Assembly: GCA_916613615.1 (NCBI GenBank)
Contig: OU744737.1
Coordinates: forward strand, 1,260,001-1,324,000
Length of the DNA stretch: 64,000 nt
Direction of reading: 5' to 3'
DNA from: Steromphala cineraria
Lineage: Eukaryota > Mollusca > Gastropoda > Trochida > Trochidae
Positions 12,842 to 27,552 of the stretch are shown here, one piece after another; positions within the stretch are counted from its first letter, which is position 1, and each line of letters begins with the position of its first letter. Under the pieces are notes generated by a model. That model made no database searches. It was given only the letters and a program-made list of their open reading frames with translations, and was not told the origin of the DNA. Both the position numbers and the translations under genes were made by a program.

Positions 12842-15800
12842 ACATGGATATTGTATCCAACCAGCATATTTTACATCTAAAGTGTTAGAAATGAGTGACA
12901 GAACATGTGATATCTGTCTTTTGCTTAGACTTAAACGAAAGTTAAAGACGTCTGAGACACGCCCACTTAAAATAGTCAATCCTTGGCATTGCAGTATTAG
13001 GAGGAATTTTTTTCAGATTTAAGAGTTTCGAGACATGGCTATTGTATCCAATCAGAATATTGTACACTTAAGGTGTCAGAAATGAGTGACTGAACATGTG
13101 ATTTCTGTCTTTTGCTAAGAATCAACTCAAAATTAAAGACGTCTGAGACATGCCCACATGAAACACTCAATCCTTGGTATTGCAGTATTAGGAGGATGTT
13201 TTTTCATATTCAGGAGTTTCAAGACATGGATGTTGTAACTAACCAATATATTTTACATCTAAATTGTAAGAAATGAGTGACTTAACATGTGATATCTGGC
13301 TTTGCTAAGAATCAAATTAACATTAAAGATGTCTGAGACACGCCCATTTAAAATAGTCTATCCTTGGCATTGCAGTATTAGGAGGAAAATTTTTCCGTTT
13401 TAAGAGTTTCTAGACATGGATATTGTATCCAACCAGCATATTTTACATCTAAAGTGACAGAAATGAGTGACAGAACATGTGATATCTGTCTTTTGCTTAG
13501 ACTTAAACAAAAGTTAAAGACGTCTGAGACGCCCACTTAAAATATTCAATCCTTGGCATTGCAGTATTAGGAGGAATTTTTTCAGATTTAAGAGTTTCTA
13601 GACATAGGTATTGTATCCAACCAGCATATTTTACACTTAAAGTGTCAGAAATGAGTAACTGAACATGTGATTTCTGTCTTTTGCTAAGAATCAACTCAAA
13701 ATTGAAGACGTCTGAAACATGCCCTCATGAAATGCTCAATCCTTGGTATTGCAGTATTAGGAGGATGTTTTTTCAGGTTCAAGAGTTTCTAGATATAGGT
13801 ATTGTATCCAACCAGCATATTTTTCATCTAAACTGTAAGAAATGAGTGACTGAACATGTGATATCTGTCTTTTGCTAAGAATCAAACGAAAATTAAAGAC
13901 GTCTGAGACACGCCCACTTAAAATAGTCAATCCTTGGCATTGCAGTATTAGGAGGAAAGTTTTTCCGTTTTAAGAGTTTCGAGACATGGATATTGTATCC
14001 AACCAGCATAATTTACATCTAAAGTGTTAGAAATGAGTGACAGAACATGTGATATCTGTCTTTTGCTAAGAATCAACTCAAAATTAAAGACGTCTGAGAC
14101 ACGCCCACTAAAAATAGTCAATCCTTGGCATTGCAGTATTAGGAGGAAAGTTTTTCCGTTTTAGGAGTTTCGAGACATGGATATTGTATCCAACCAGCAT
14201 ATTTTACATCTAAAGTGTTAGAAATGAGTGACAGAACATGTGATATCTGTCTTTTGCTTAGACTTAAACGAAAGTTAAAGACGTCTGAGACACGCCCACT
14301 TAAAATAGTCAATCCTTGGCATTGCAGTATTAGGAGGAATTTTTTTCAGATTTAAGAGTTTCGAGACATGGCTATTGTATCCAATCAGAATATTGTACAC
14401 TTAAGGTGTCAGAAATGAGTGACTGAACATGTGATTTCTGTCTTTTGCTAAGAATCAACTCAAAATTAAAGACGTCTGAGACATGCCCACATGAAACACT
14501 CAATCCTTGGTATTGCAGTATTAGGAGGATGTTTTTTCATATTCAGGAGTTTCAAGACATGGATGTTGTAACTAACCAATATATTTTACATCTAAATTGT
14601 AAGAAATGAGTGACTTAACATGTGATATCTGGCTTTGCTAAGAATCAAATTAACATTAAAGATGTCTGAGACACGCCCATTTAAAATAGTCTATCCTTGG
14701 CATTGCAGTATTAGGAGGAAAATTTTTCCGTTTTAAGAGTTTCTAGACATGGATATTGTATCCAACCAGCATATTTTACATCTAAAGTGACAGAAATGAG
14801 TGACAGAACATGTGATATCTGTCTTTTGCTTAGACTTAAACAAAAGTTAAAGACGTCTGAGACGCCCACTTAAAATATTCAATCCTTGGCATTGCAGTAT
14901 TAGGAGGAATTTTTTCAGATTTAAGAGTTTCTAGACATAGGTATTGTATCCAACCAGCATATTTTACACTTAAAGTGTCAGAAATGAGTAACTGAACATG
15001 TGATTTCTGTCTTTTGCTAAGAATCAACTCAAAATTGAAGACGTCTGAAACATGCCCTCATGAAATGCTCAATCCTTGGTATTGCAGTATTAGGAGGATG
15101 TTTTTTCAGGTTCAAGAGTTTCTAGATATAGGTATTGTATCCAACCAGCATATTTTTCATCTAAACTGTAAGAAATGAGTGACTGAACATGTGATATCTG
15201 TCTTTTGCTAAGAATCAAACGAAAATTAAAGACGTCTGAGACACGCCCACTTAAAATAGTCAATCCTTGGCATTGCAGTATTAGGAGGAAAGTTTTTCCG
15301 TTTTTAGAGTTTCGAGACATGGATATTGTATCCAACCAGCATAATTTACATCTAAAGTGTTAGAAATGAGTGACAGAACATGTGATATCTGTCTTTTGCT
15401 AAGAATCAACTCAAAATTAAAGACGTCTGAGACACGCCCACTAAAAATTGTCAATCCTTGGCATTGCAGTATTAGGAGGAAAGTTTTTCCGTTTTAGGAG
15501 TTTCGAGACATGGATATTGTATCCAACCAGCATATTTTACATCTAAAGTGACAGAAATGAGTGACAGAACATGTGATATCTGTCTTTTGCTTAGACTTAA
15601 ACGAAAGTTAAAGACGTCTGAGACGCCCACTTAAAATATTCAATCCTTGGCATTGCAGTATTAGGAGGAATTTTTTCAGATTTAAGAGTTTCTAGACATA
15701 GGTATTGTATCCAACCAGCATATTTTACACTTAAAGTGTCAGAAATGAGTAACTGAACATGTGATTTCTGTCTTTTGCTAAGAATCAACTCAAAATTGAA

Positions 15801-18800
15801 GACGTCTGAAACATGCCCTCATGAAATGCTCAATCCTTGGTATTGCAGTATTAGGAGGATGTTTTTTCAGGTTCAAGAGTTTCTAGATATAGGTATTGTA
15901 TCCAACCAGCATATTTTTCATCTAAACTGTAAGAAATGAGTGACTGAACATGTGATATCTGTCTTTTGCTAAGAATCAAACGAAAATTAAAGACGTCTGA
16001 GACACGCCCACTTAAAATAGTCAATCCTTGGCATTGCAGTATTAGGAGGAAAGTTTTTCCGTTTTTAGAGTTTCGAGACATGGATATTGTATCCAACCAG
16101 CATAATTTACATCTAAAGTGTTAGAAATGAGTGACAGAACATGTGATATCTGTCTTTTGCTAAGAATCAACTCAAAATTAAAGACGTCTGAGACACGCCC
16201 ACTAAAAATAGTCAATCCTTGGCATTGCAGTATTAGGAGGAAAGTTTTTCCGTTTTAGGAGTTTCGAGACATGGATATTGTATCCAACCAGCATATTTTA
16301 CATCTAAAGTGTTAGAAATGAGTGACAGAACATGTGATATCTGTCTTTTGCTTAGACTTAAACGAAAGTTAAAGACGTCTGAGACACGCCCACTTAAAAT
16401 AGTCAATCCTTGGCATTGCAGTATTAGGAGGAATTTTTTTCAGATTTAAGAGTTTCGAGACATGGCTATTGTATCCAATCAGAATATTGTACACTTAAGG
16501 TGTCAGAAATGAGTGACTGAACATGTGATTTCTGTCTTTTGCTAAGAATCAACTCAAAATTAAAGACGTCTGAGACATGCCCTCATGAAACACTCAATCC
16601 TTGGTATTGCAGTATTAGGAGGATGTTTTTTCATATTCAGGAGTTTCTAGACATGGATGTTGTAACTAACCAATATATTTTACATCTAAATTGTAAGAAA
16701 TGAGTGACTTAACATGTGATATCTGGCTTTGCTAAGAATCAAATTAACATTAAAGATGTCTGAGACACGCCCATTTAAAATAGTCTATCCTTGGCATTGC
16801 AGTATTAGGAGGAAAGTTTTTCCGTTTTAAGAGTTTCTAGACATGGATATTGTATCCAACCAGCATATTTTACATCTAAAGTGTTAGAAATGAGTGACAG
16901 AACATGTGATATCTGTCTTTTGCTAAGAATCAAACGAAAATTAAAGACGTCTGAGACACGCCCACTTAAAATAGTCAATCCTTGGCATTGCAGTATTAGG
17001 AGGAAAGTTTTTCCGTTTTAAGAGTTTCTAGACATGGATATTGTATCCAACCAGCATATTTTACATCTAAAGTGTTAGAATTGAGTGACAGAACATGTGA
17101 TATCTGTCTTTTGCTAAGAATCAACTCAAAATTGAAGACGTCTGAAACATGCCCTCATGAAATGCTCAATCCTTGGTATTGCAGTATTAGGAGGATGTTT
17201 TTTCAGGTTCAAGAGTTTCTAGATATAGGTATTGTATCCAACCAGCATATTTTTCATCTAAACTGTAAGAAATGAGTGACTGAACATGTGATATCTGTCT
17301 TTTGCTAAGAATCAAACGAAAATTAAAGACGTCTGAGACACGCCCACTTAAAATAGTCAATCCTTGGCATTGCAGTATTAGGAGGAAAGTTTTTCCGTTT
17401 TTAGAGTTTCGAGACATGGATATTGTATCCAACCAGCATAATTTACATCTAAAGTGTTAGAAATGAGTGACAGAACATGTGATATCTGTCTTTTGCTAAG
17501 AATCAACTCAAAATTAAAGACGTCTGAGACACGCCCACTAAAAATAGTCAATCCTTGGCATTGCAGTATTAGGAGGAAAGTTTTTCCGTTTTAGGAGTTT
17601 CGAGACATGGATATTGTATCCAACCAGCATATTTTACATCTAAAGTGTTAGAAATGAGTGACAGAACATGTGATATCTGTCTTTTGCTTAGACTTAAACG
17701 AAAGTTAAAGACGTCTGAGACACGCCCACTTAAAATAGTCAATCCTTGGCATTGCAGTATTAGGAGGAATTTTTTTCAGATTTAAGAGTTTCGAGACATG
17801 GCTATTGTATCCAATCAGAATATTGTACACTTAAGGTGTCAGAAATGAGTGACTGAACATGTGATTTCTGTCTTTTGCTAAGAATCAACTCAAAATTAAA
17901 GACGTCTGAGACATGCCCACATGAAACACTCAATCCTTGGTATTGCAGTATTAGGAGGATGTTTTTTCATATTCAGGAGTTTCAAGACATGGATGTTGTA
18001 ACTAACCAATATATTTTACATCTAAATTGTAAGAAATGAGTGACTTAACATGTGATATCTGGCTTTGCTAAGAATCAAATTAACATTAAAGATGTCTGAG
18101 ACACGCCCATTTAAAATAGTCTATCCTTGGCATTGCAGTATTAGGAGGAAAATTTTTCCGTTTTAAGAGTTTCTAGACATGGATATTGTATCCGACCAGC
18201 ATATTTTACATCTAAAGTGACAGAAATGAGTGACAGAACATGTGATATCTGTCTTTTGCTTAGACTTAAACAAAAGTTAAAGACGTCTGAGACGCCCACT
18301 TAAAATATTCAATCCTTGGCATTGCAGTATTAGGAGGAATTTTTTCAGATTTAAGAGTTTCTAGACATAGGTATTGTATCCAACCAGCATATTTTACACT
18401 TAAAGTGTCAGAAATGAGTAACTGAACATGTGATTTCTGTCTTTTGCTAAGAATCAACTCAAAATTGAAGACGTCTGAAACATGCCCTCATGAAATGCTC
18501 AATCCTTGGTATTGCAGTATTAGGAGGATGTTTTTTCAGGTTCAAGAGTTTCTAGATATAGGTATTGTATCCAACCAGCATATTTTTCATCTAAACTGTA
18601 AGAAATGAGTGACTGAACATGTGATATCTGTCTTTTGCTAAGAATCAAACGAAAATTAAAGACGTCTGAGACACGCCCACTTAAAATAGTCAATCCTTGG
18701 CATTGCAGTATTAGGAGGAAAGTTTTTCCGTTTTAAGAGTTTCGAGACATGGATATTGTATCCAACCAGCATAATTTACATCTAAAGTGTTAGAAATGAG

Positions 18801-21800
18801 TGACAGAACATGTGATATCTGTCTTTTGCTAAGAATCAACTCAAAATTAAAGACGTCTGAGACACGCCCACTAAAAATAGTCAATCCTTGGCATTGCAGT
18901 ATTAGGAGGAAAGTTTTTCCGTTTTAGGAGTTTCGAGACATGGATATTGTATCCAACCAGCATATTTTACATCTAAAGTGTTAGAAATGAGTGACAGAAC
19001 ATGTGATATCTGTCTTTTGCTTAGACTTAAACGAAAGTTAAAGACGTCTGAGACACGCCCACTTAAAATAGTCAATCCTTGGCATTGCAGTATTAGGAGG
19101 AATTTTTTTCAGATTTAAGAGTTTCGAGACATGGCTATTGTATCCAATCAGAATATTGTACACTTAAGGTGTCAGAAATGAGTGACTGAACATGTGATTT
19201 CTGTCTTTTGCTAAGAATCAACTCAAAATTAAAGACGTCTGAGACATGCCCACATGAAACACTCAATCCTTGGTATTGCAGTATTAGGAGGATGTTTTTT
19301 CATATTCAGGAGTTTCAAGACATGGATGTTGTAACTAACCAATATATTTTACATCTAAATTGTAAGAAATGAGTGACTTAACATGTGATATCTGGCTTTG
19401 CTAAGAATCAAATTAACATTAAAGATGTCTGAGACACGCCCATTTAAAATAGTCTATCCTTGGCATTGCAGTATTAGGAGGAAAATTTTTCCGTTTTAAG
19501 AGTTTCTAGACATGGATATTGTATCCAACCAGCATATTTTACATCTAAAGTGACAGAAATGAGTGACAGAACATGTGATATCTGTCTTTTGCTTAGACTT
19601 AAACAAAAGTTAAAGACGTCTGAGACGCCCACTTAAAATATTCAATCCTTGGCATTGCAGTATTAGGAGGAATTTTTTCAGATTTAAGAGTTTCTAGACA
19701 TAGGTATTGTATCCAACCAGCATATTTTACACTTAAAGTGTCAGAAATGAGTAACTGAACATGTGATTTCTGTCTTTTGCTAAGAATCAACTCAAAATTG
19801 AAGACGTCTGAAACATGCCCTCATGAAATGCTCAATCCTTGGTATTGCAGTATTAGGAGGATGTTTTTTCAGGTTCAAGAGTTTCTAGATATAGGTATTG
19901 TATCCAACCAGCATATTTTTCATCTAAACTGTAAGAAATGAGTGACTGAACATGTGATATCTGTCTTTTGCTAAGAATCAAACGAAAATTAAAGACGTCT
20001 GAGACACGCCCACTTAAAATAGTCAATCCTTGGCATTGCAGTATTAGGAGGAAAGTTTTTCCGTTTTTAGAGTTTCGAGACATGGATATTGTATCCAACC
20101 AGCATAATTTACATCTAAAGTGTTAGAAATGAGTGACAGAACATGTGATATCTGTCTTTTGCTAAGAATCAACTCAAAATTAAAGACGTCTGAGACACGC
20201 CCACTAAAAATTGTCAATCCTTGGCATTGCAGTATTAGGAGGAAAGTTTTTCCGTTTTAGGAGTTTCGAGACATGGATATTGTATCCAACCAGCATATTT
20301 TACATCTAAAGTGACAGAAATGAGTGACAGAACATGTGATATCTGTCTTTTGCTTAGACTTAAACAAAAGTTAAAGACGTCTGAGACGCCCACTTAAAAT
20401 ATTCAATCCTTGGCATTGCAGTATTAGGAGGAATTTTTTCAGATTTAAGAGTTTCTAGACATAGGTATTGTATCCAACCAGCATATTTTACACTTAAAGT
20501 GTCAGAAATGAGTAACTGAACATGTGATTTCTGTCTTTTGCTAAGAATCAACTCAAAATTGAAGACGTCTGAAACATGCCCTCATGAAATGCTCAATCCT
20601 TGGTATTGCAGTATTAGGAGGATGTTTTTTCAGGTTCAAGAGTTTCTAGATATAGGTATTGTATCCAACCAGCATATTTTTCATCTAAACTGTAAGAAAT
20701 GAGTGACTGAACATGTGATATCTGTCTTTTGCTAAGAATCAAACGAAAATTAAAGACGTCTGAGACACGCCCACTTAAAATAGTCAATCCTTGGCATTGC
20801 AGTATTAGGAGGAAAGTTTTTCCGTTTTTAGAGTTTCGAGACATGGATATTGTATCCAACCAGCATAATTTACATCTAAAGTGTTAGAAATGAGTGACAG
20901 AACATGTGATATCTGTCTTTTGCTAAGAATCAACTCAAAATTAAAGACGTCTGAGACACGCCCACTAAAAATAGTCAATCCTTGGCATTGCAGTATTAGG
21001 AGGAAAGTTTTTCCGTTTTAGGAGTTTCGAGACATGGATATTGTATCCAACCAGCATATTTTACATCTAAAGTGTTAGAAATGAGTGACAGAACATGTGA
21101 TATCTGTCTTTTGCTTAGACTTAAACGAAAGTTAAAGACGTCTGAGACACGCCCACTTAAAATAGTCAATCCTTGGCATTGCAGTATTAGGAGGAATTTT
21201 TTTCAGATTTAAGAGTTTCGAGACATGGCTATTGTATCCAATCAGAATATTGTACACTTAAGGTGTCAGAAATGAGTGACTGAACATGTGATTTCTGTCT
21301 TTTGCTAAGAATCAACTCAAAATTAAAGACGTCTGAGACATGCCCTCATGAAACACTCAATCCTTGGTATTGCAGTATTAGGAGGATGTTTTTTCATATT
21401 CAGGAGTTTCTAGACATGGATGTTGTAACTAACCAATATATTTTACATCTAAATTGTAAGAAATGAGTGACTTAACATGTGATATCTGGCTTTGCTAAGA
21501 ATCAAATTAACATTAAAGATGTCTGAGACACGCCCATTTAAAATAGTCTATCCTTGGCATTGCAGTATTAGGAGGAAAGTTTTTCCGTTTTAAGAGTTTC
21601 TAGACATGGATATTGTATCCAACCAGCATATTTTACATCTAAAGTGTTAGAAATGAGTGACAGAACATGTGATATCTGTCTTTTGCTAAGAATCAAACGA
21701 AAATTAAAGACGTCTGAGACACGCCCACTTAAAATAGTCAATCCTTGGCATTGCAGTATTAGGAGGAAAGTTTTTCCGTTTTAAGAGTTTCTAGACATGG

Positions 21801-22367
21801 ATATTGTATCCAACCAGCATATTTTACATCTAAAGTGTTAGAATTGAGTGACAGAACATGTGATATCTGTCTTTTGCTAAGAATCAACTCAAAATTGAAG
21901 ACGTCTGAAACATGCCCTCATGAAATGCTCAATCCTTGGTATTGCAGTATTAGGAGGATGTTTTTTCAGGTTCAAGAGTTTCTAGATATAGGTATTGTAT
22001 CCAACCAGCATATTTTTCATCTAAACTGTAAGAAATGAGTGACTGAACATGTGATATCTGTCTTTTGCTAAGAATCAAACGAAAATTAAAGACGTCTGAG
22101 ACACGCCCACTTAAAATAGTCAATCCTTGGCATTGCAGTATTAGGAGGAAAGTTTTTCCGTTTTTAGAGTTTCGAGACATGGATATTGTATCCAACCAGC
22201 ATAATTTACATCTAAAGTGTTAGAAATGAGTGACAGAACATGTGATATCTGTCTTTTGCTAAGAATCAACTCAAAATTAAAGACGTCTGAGACACGCCCA
22301 CTAAAAATAGTCAATCCTTGGCATTGCAGTATTAGGAGGAAAGTTTTTCCGTTTTAGGAGTTTCGAG
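12842..22367. repeat. Tandem duplication of a 4,763-bp, 25-monomer segment
   Basis: Copy 1 is about 12,842-17,604 and copy 2 about 17,605-22,367. Every marker in copy 1 has a partner exactly 4,763 bp further on, for example I monomers at 13503/18266, 14836/19599 and 15597/20360. Private variants are also shared: CTAAAAATTGTC near 15,445 and 20,208, and TTAGAATTGAGTG near 17,077 and 21,840. I noted only a few mismatches, such as A/G near 13,429/18,194 and G/A near 15,602/20,365. This is the largest and one of the youngest duplications visible here. The left edge is set where flanking copies differ at GAGTTTCTAGAC versus GAGTTTCGAGAC. Confidence 0.92.
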
Positions 22368-25279
22368 ACATGGATATTGTATCCAACCAGCATATTTTAC
22401 ATCTAAAGTGTTAGAAATGAGTGACAGAACATGTGATATCTGTCTTTTGCTTAGACTTAAACGAAAGTTAAAGACGTCTGAGACACGCCCACTTAAAATA
22501 GTCAATCCTTGGCATTGCAGTATTAGGAGGAATTTTTTTCAGATTTAAGAGTTTCGAGACATGGCTATTGTATCCAATCAGAATATTGTACACTTAAGGT
22601 GTCAGAAATGAGTGACTGAACATGTGATTTCTGTCTTTTGCTAAGAATCAACTCAAAATTAAAGACGTCTGAGACATGCCCTCATGAAACACTCAATCCT
22701 TGGTATTGCAGTATTAGGAGGATGTTTTTTCATATTCAGGAGTTTCTAGACATGGATGTTGTAACTAACCAATATATTTTACATCTAAATTGTAAGAAAT
22801 GAGTGACTTAACATGTGATATCTGGCTTTGCTAAGAATCAAATTAACATTAAAGATGTCTGAGACACGCCCATTTAAAATAGTCTATCCTTGGCATTGCA
22901 GTATTAGGAGGAAAGTTTTTCCGTTTTAAGAGTTTCTAGACATGGATATTGTATCCAACCAGCATATTTTACATCTAAAGTGTTAGAAATGAGTGACAGA
23001 ACATGTGATATCTGTCTTTTGCTAAGAATCAAACGAAAATTAAAGACGTCTGAGACACGCCCACTTAAAATAGTCAATCCTTGGCATTGCAGTATTAGGA
23101 GGAAAGTTTTTCCGTTTTTAGAGTTTCGAGACATGGATATTGTATCCAACCAGCATAATTTACATCTAAAGTGTTAGAAATGAGTGACAGAACATGTGAT
23201 ATCTGTCTTTTGCTAAGAATCAACTCAAAATTAAAGACGTCTGAGACACGCCCACTAAAAATAGTCAATCCTTGGCATTGCAGTATTAGGAGGAAAGTTT
23301 TTCCGTTTTAGGAGTTTCGAGACATGGATATTGTATCCAACCAGCATATTTTACATCTAAAGTGTTAGAAATGAGTGACAGAACATGTGATATCTGTCTT
23401 TTGCTTAGACTTAAACGAAAGTTAAAGACGTCTGAGACACGCCCACTTAAAATAGTCAATCCTTGGCATTGCAGTATTAGGAGGAATTTTTTTCAGATTT
23501 AAGAGTTTCGAGACATGGCTATTGTATCCAATCAGAATATTGTACACTTAAGGTGTCAGAAATGAGTGACTGAACATGTGATTTCTGTCTTTTGCTAAGA
23601 ATCAACTCAAAATTAAAGACGTCTGAGACATGCCCTCATGAAACACTCAATCCTTGGTATTGCAGTATTAGGAGGATGTTTTTTCATATTCAGGAGTTTC
23701 TAGACATGGATGTTGTAACTAACCAATATATTTTACATCTAAATTGTAAGAAATGAGTGACTTAACATGTGATATCTGGCTTTGCTAAGAATCAAATTAA
23801 CATTAAAGATGTCTGAGACACGCCCATTTAAAATAGTCTATCCTTGGCATTGCAGTATTAGGAGGAAAGTTTTTCCGTTTTAAGAGTTTCTAGACATGGA
23901 TATTGTATCCAACCAGCATATTTTACATCTAAAGTGTTAGAAATGAGTGACAGAACATGTGATATCTGTCTTTTGCTAAGAATCAAACGAAAATTAAAGA
24001 CGTCTGAGACACGCCCACTTAAAATAGTCAATCCTTGGCATTGCAGTATTAGGAGGAAAGTTTTTCCGTTTTAAGAGTTTCTAGACATGGATATTGTATC
24101 CAACCAGCATATTTTACATCTAAAGTGTTAGAAATGAGTGACAGAACATGTGATATCTGTCTTTTGCTAAGAATCAACTCAAAATTGAAGACGTCTGAAA
24201 CATGCCCTCATGAAATGCTCAATCCTTGGTATTGCAGTATTAGGAGGATGTTTTTTCAGGTTCAAGAGTTTCTAGATATAGGTATTGTATCCAACCAGCA
24301 TATTTTTCATCTAAACTGTAAGAAATGAGTGACTGAACATGTGATATCTGTCTTTTGCTAAGAATCAAACGAAAATTAAAGACGTCTGAGACACGCCCAC
24401 TTAAAATAGTCAATCCTTGGCATTGCAGTATTAGGAGGAAAGTTTTTCCGTTTTTAGAGTTTCGAGACATGGATATTGTATCCAACCAGCATAATTTACA
24501 TCTAAAGTGTTAGAAATGAGTGACAGAACATGTGATATCTGTCTTTTGCTAAGAATCAACTCAAAATTAAAGACGTCTGAGACACGCCCACTAAAAATAG
24601 TCAATCCTTGGCATTGCAGTATTAGGAGGAAAGTTTTTCCGTTTTAGGAGTTTCGAGACATGGATATTGTATCCAACCAGCATATTTTACATCTAAAGTG
24701 TTAGAAATGAGTGACAGAACATGTGATATCTGTCTTTTGCTTAGACTTAAACGAAAGTTAAAGACGTCTGAGACACGCCCACTTAAAATAGTCAATCCTT
24801 GGCATTGCAGTATTAGGAGGAATTTTTTTCAGATTTAAGAGTTTCGAGACATGGCTATTGTATCCAATCAGAATATTGTACACTTAAGGTGTCAGAAATG
24901 AGTGACTGAACATGTGATTTCTGTCTTTTGCTAAGAATCAACTCAAAATTAAAGACGTCTGAGACATGCCCTCATGAAACACTCAATCCTTGGTATTGCA
25001 GTATTAGGAGGATGTTTTTTCATATTCAGGAGTTTCTAGACATGGATGTTGTAACTAACCAATATATTTTACATCTAAATTGTAAGAAATGAGTGACTTA
25101 ACATGTGATATCTGGCTTTGCTAAGAATCAAATTAACATTAAAGATGTCTGAGACACGCCCATTTAAAATAGTCTATCCTTGGCATTGCAGTATTAGGAG
25201 GAAAGTTTTTCCGTTTTAAGAGTTTCTAGACATGGATATTGTATCCAACCAGCATATTTTACATCTAAAGTGTTAGAAA
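20700..25279. repeat. Tandem duplication of a 2,290-bp, 12-monomer segment
   Basis: The order F-G-A-B-H-F-E-F-G-A-B-H is present at about 20,700-22,989 and repeated at about 22,990-25,279. Matching E/F pairs at 21950 and 24240 are 2,290 bp apart, which equals ten units of 191 and two of 190. The first copy overlaps the second copy of the 4,763-bp duplication, so this event probably came later. A 954-bp step (five monomers) between F units at 22,195 and 23,149 is nested inside. Confidence 0.82.
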
Positions 25280-27552
25280 TGAGTGACAGAACATGTGATA
25301 TCTGTCTTTTGCTAAGAATCAAACGAAAATTAAAGACGTCTGAGACACGCCCACTTAAAATAGTCAATCCTTGGCATTGCAGTATTAGGAGGAAAGTTTT
25401 TCCGTTTTAAGAGTTTCTAGACATGGATATTGTATCCAACCAGCATATTTTACATCTAAAGTGTTAGAATTGAGTGACAGAACATGTGATATCTGTCTTT
25501 TGCTTAGACTTAAATGAAAGTTAAAAACGTCTGAGACACGCCCACTTAAAATAGTCAATCCTTGGCATTGCAGTATTAGGAGGAATTTTTTTCAGATTTA
25601 AGAGTTTCGAGACATGGCTATTGTATCCAATCAGAATACTGTACACTTAAGGTGTCAGAAATGAGTGACTTAACATGTGATTTCTGTCTTTTGCTAAGAA
25701 TCAACTCAAAATTAAAGACGTCTGAGACATGCCCTCATGAAATGCTCAATCCTTGGTATTGCAGTATTAGGAGGATGTTTTTTCATATTCAGGAGTTTCT
25801 AGACATGGATGTTGTAACTAACCAATATATTTTACATCTAAATTGTAAGAAATGAGTGACTTAACATGTGATATGTGGCTTTGCTAAGAATCAAATTAAC
25901 ATTAAAGATGTCTGAGACACGCCCATTTAAAATAGTCTATCCTTGGCATTGCAGTATTAGGAGGAAAGTTTTTCCGTTTTAAGAGTTTCTAGACATGGAT
26001 ATTGTATCCAACCAGCATATTTTACATCTAAAGTGATAGAAATGAGTGACAGACCATGTGATATCTGTCTTTTGCTTAGACTTAAACAAAAGTTAAAGAC
26101 GTCTGAGACGCCCACTTAAAATATTCAATCCTTGGCATTGCAGTATTAGGAGGAATTTTTTCAGATTTAAGAGTTTCTAGACATAGGTATTGTATCCAAC
26201 CTGCATATTTTACACTTAAAGTGTCAGAAATGAGTAACTGAACATGTGATTTCTGTCTTTTGCTAAGAATCAACTCAAAATTGAAGACGTCTGAAACATG
26301 CCCTCATGAAATGCTCAATCCTTGGTATTGCAGTATTAGGAGGATGTTTTTTCAGGTTCAAGAGTTTCTAGATATAGGTATTGTATCCAACCAGCATATT
26401 TTTCATCTAAACTGTAAGAAATGAGTGACTGAACATGTGATATCTGTCTTTTGCTAAGAATCAAACGAAAATTAAAGACGTCTGAGACACGCCCACTTAA
26501 AATAGTCAATCCTTGGCATTGCAGTATTAGGAGGAAAGTTTTTCCGTTTTAAGAGTTTCGAGACATGGATATTGTATCCAACCAGCATAATTTACATCTA
26601 AAGTGTTAGAAATGAGTGACAGAACATGTGATATCTGTCTTTTGCTAAGAATCAACTCAAAATTAAAGACGTCTGAGACACGCCCACTAAAAATAGTCAA
26701 TCCTTGGCATTGCAGTATTAGGAGGAAAGTTTTTCCGTTTTAAGAGTTTCTAGACATGGATATTGTCTCCAACCAGCATATTTTACATCTAAAGTGTTAG
26801 AAATGAGTGACAGAACATGTGATATCTGTCTTTTGCTTAGACTTAAACGAAAGTTAAAGACGTCTGAGACACGCCCACTTAAAATAGTCAATCCTTGGCA
26901 TTGCAGTATGAGGAAGAATTTTTTTCAGATTTAAGAGTTTCGAGACATGGCTATTGTATCCAACCAGCATATTTTACACTTAAAGTGTCAGAAATGAGTA
27001 ACTGAACATGTGATATCTGTCTTTTGCTAAGAATCAACTCAAAATTAAAGACGTCTGAGACATGCCCTCATGAAACACTCAATCCTTGGTATTGCAGTAT
27101 TAGGAGGATGTTTTTTCATATTCAGGAGTTTCTAGACATGGATGTTGTAACTAACCAATATATTTTACATCTAAATTGTAAGAAATGAGTGACTTAACAT
27201 GTGATATCTGGCTTTGCTAAGAATCAAATTAACATTAAAGATGTCTGAGACACGCCCATTTAAAATAGTCTATCCTTGGCATTGCAGTATTAGGAGGAAA
27301 ATTTTTCCGTTTTAAGAGTTTCTAGACATGGATATTGTATCCAACCAGCATATTTTACATCTAAAGTGATAGAAATGAGTGACAGAACATGTGATATCTG
27401 TCTTTTGCTTAGACTTAAACAAAAGTTAAAGACGTCTGAGACGCCCACTTAAAATATTCAATCCTTGGCATTGCAGTATTAGGAGGAATTTTTTCAGATT
27501 TAAGAGTTTCTAGACATAGGTATTGTATCCAACCAGCATATTTTACACTTAA

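Noticed and set aside
11328..25855. Repeated 81-codon minus-strand and 65-67-codon plus-strand frames
   Set aside because: They overlap each other on opposite strands of the same monomers and vanish whenever a single satellite variant introduces a stop. They are by-products of the repeat.
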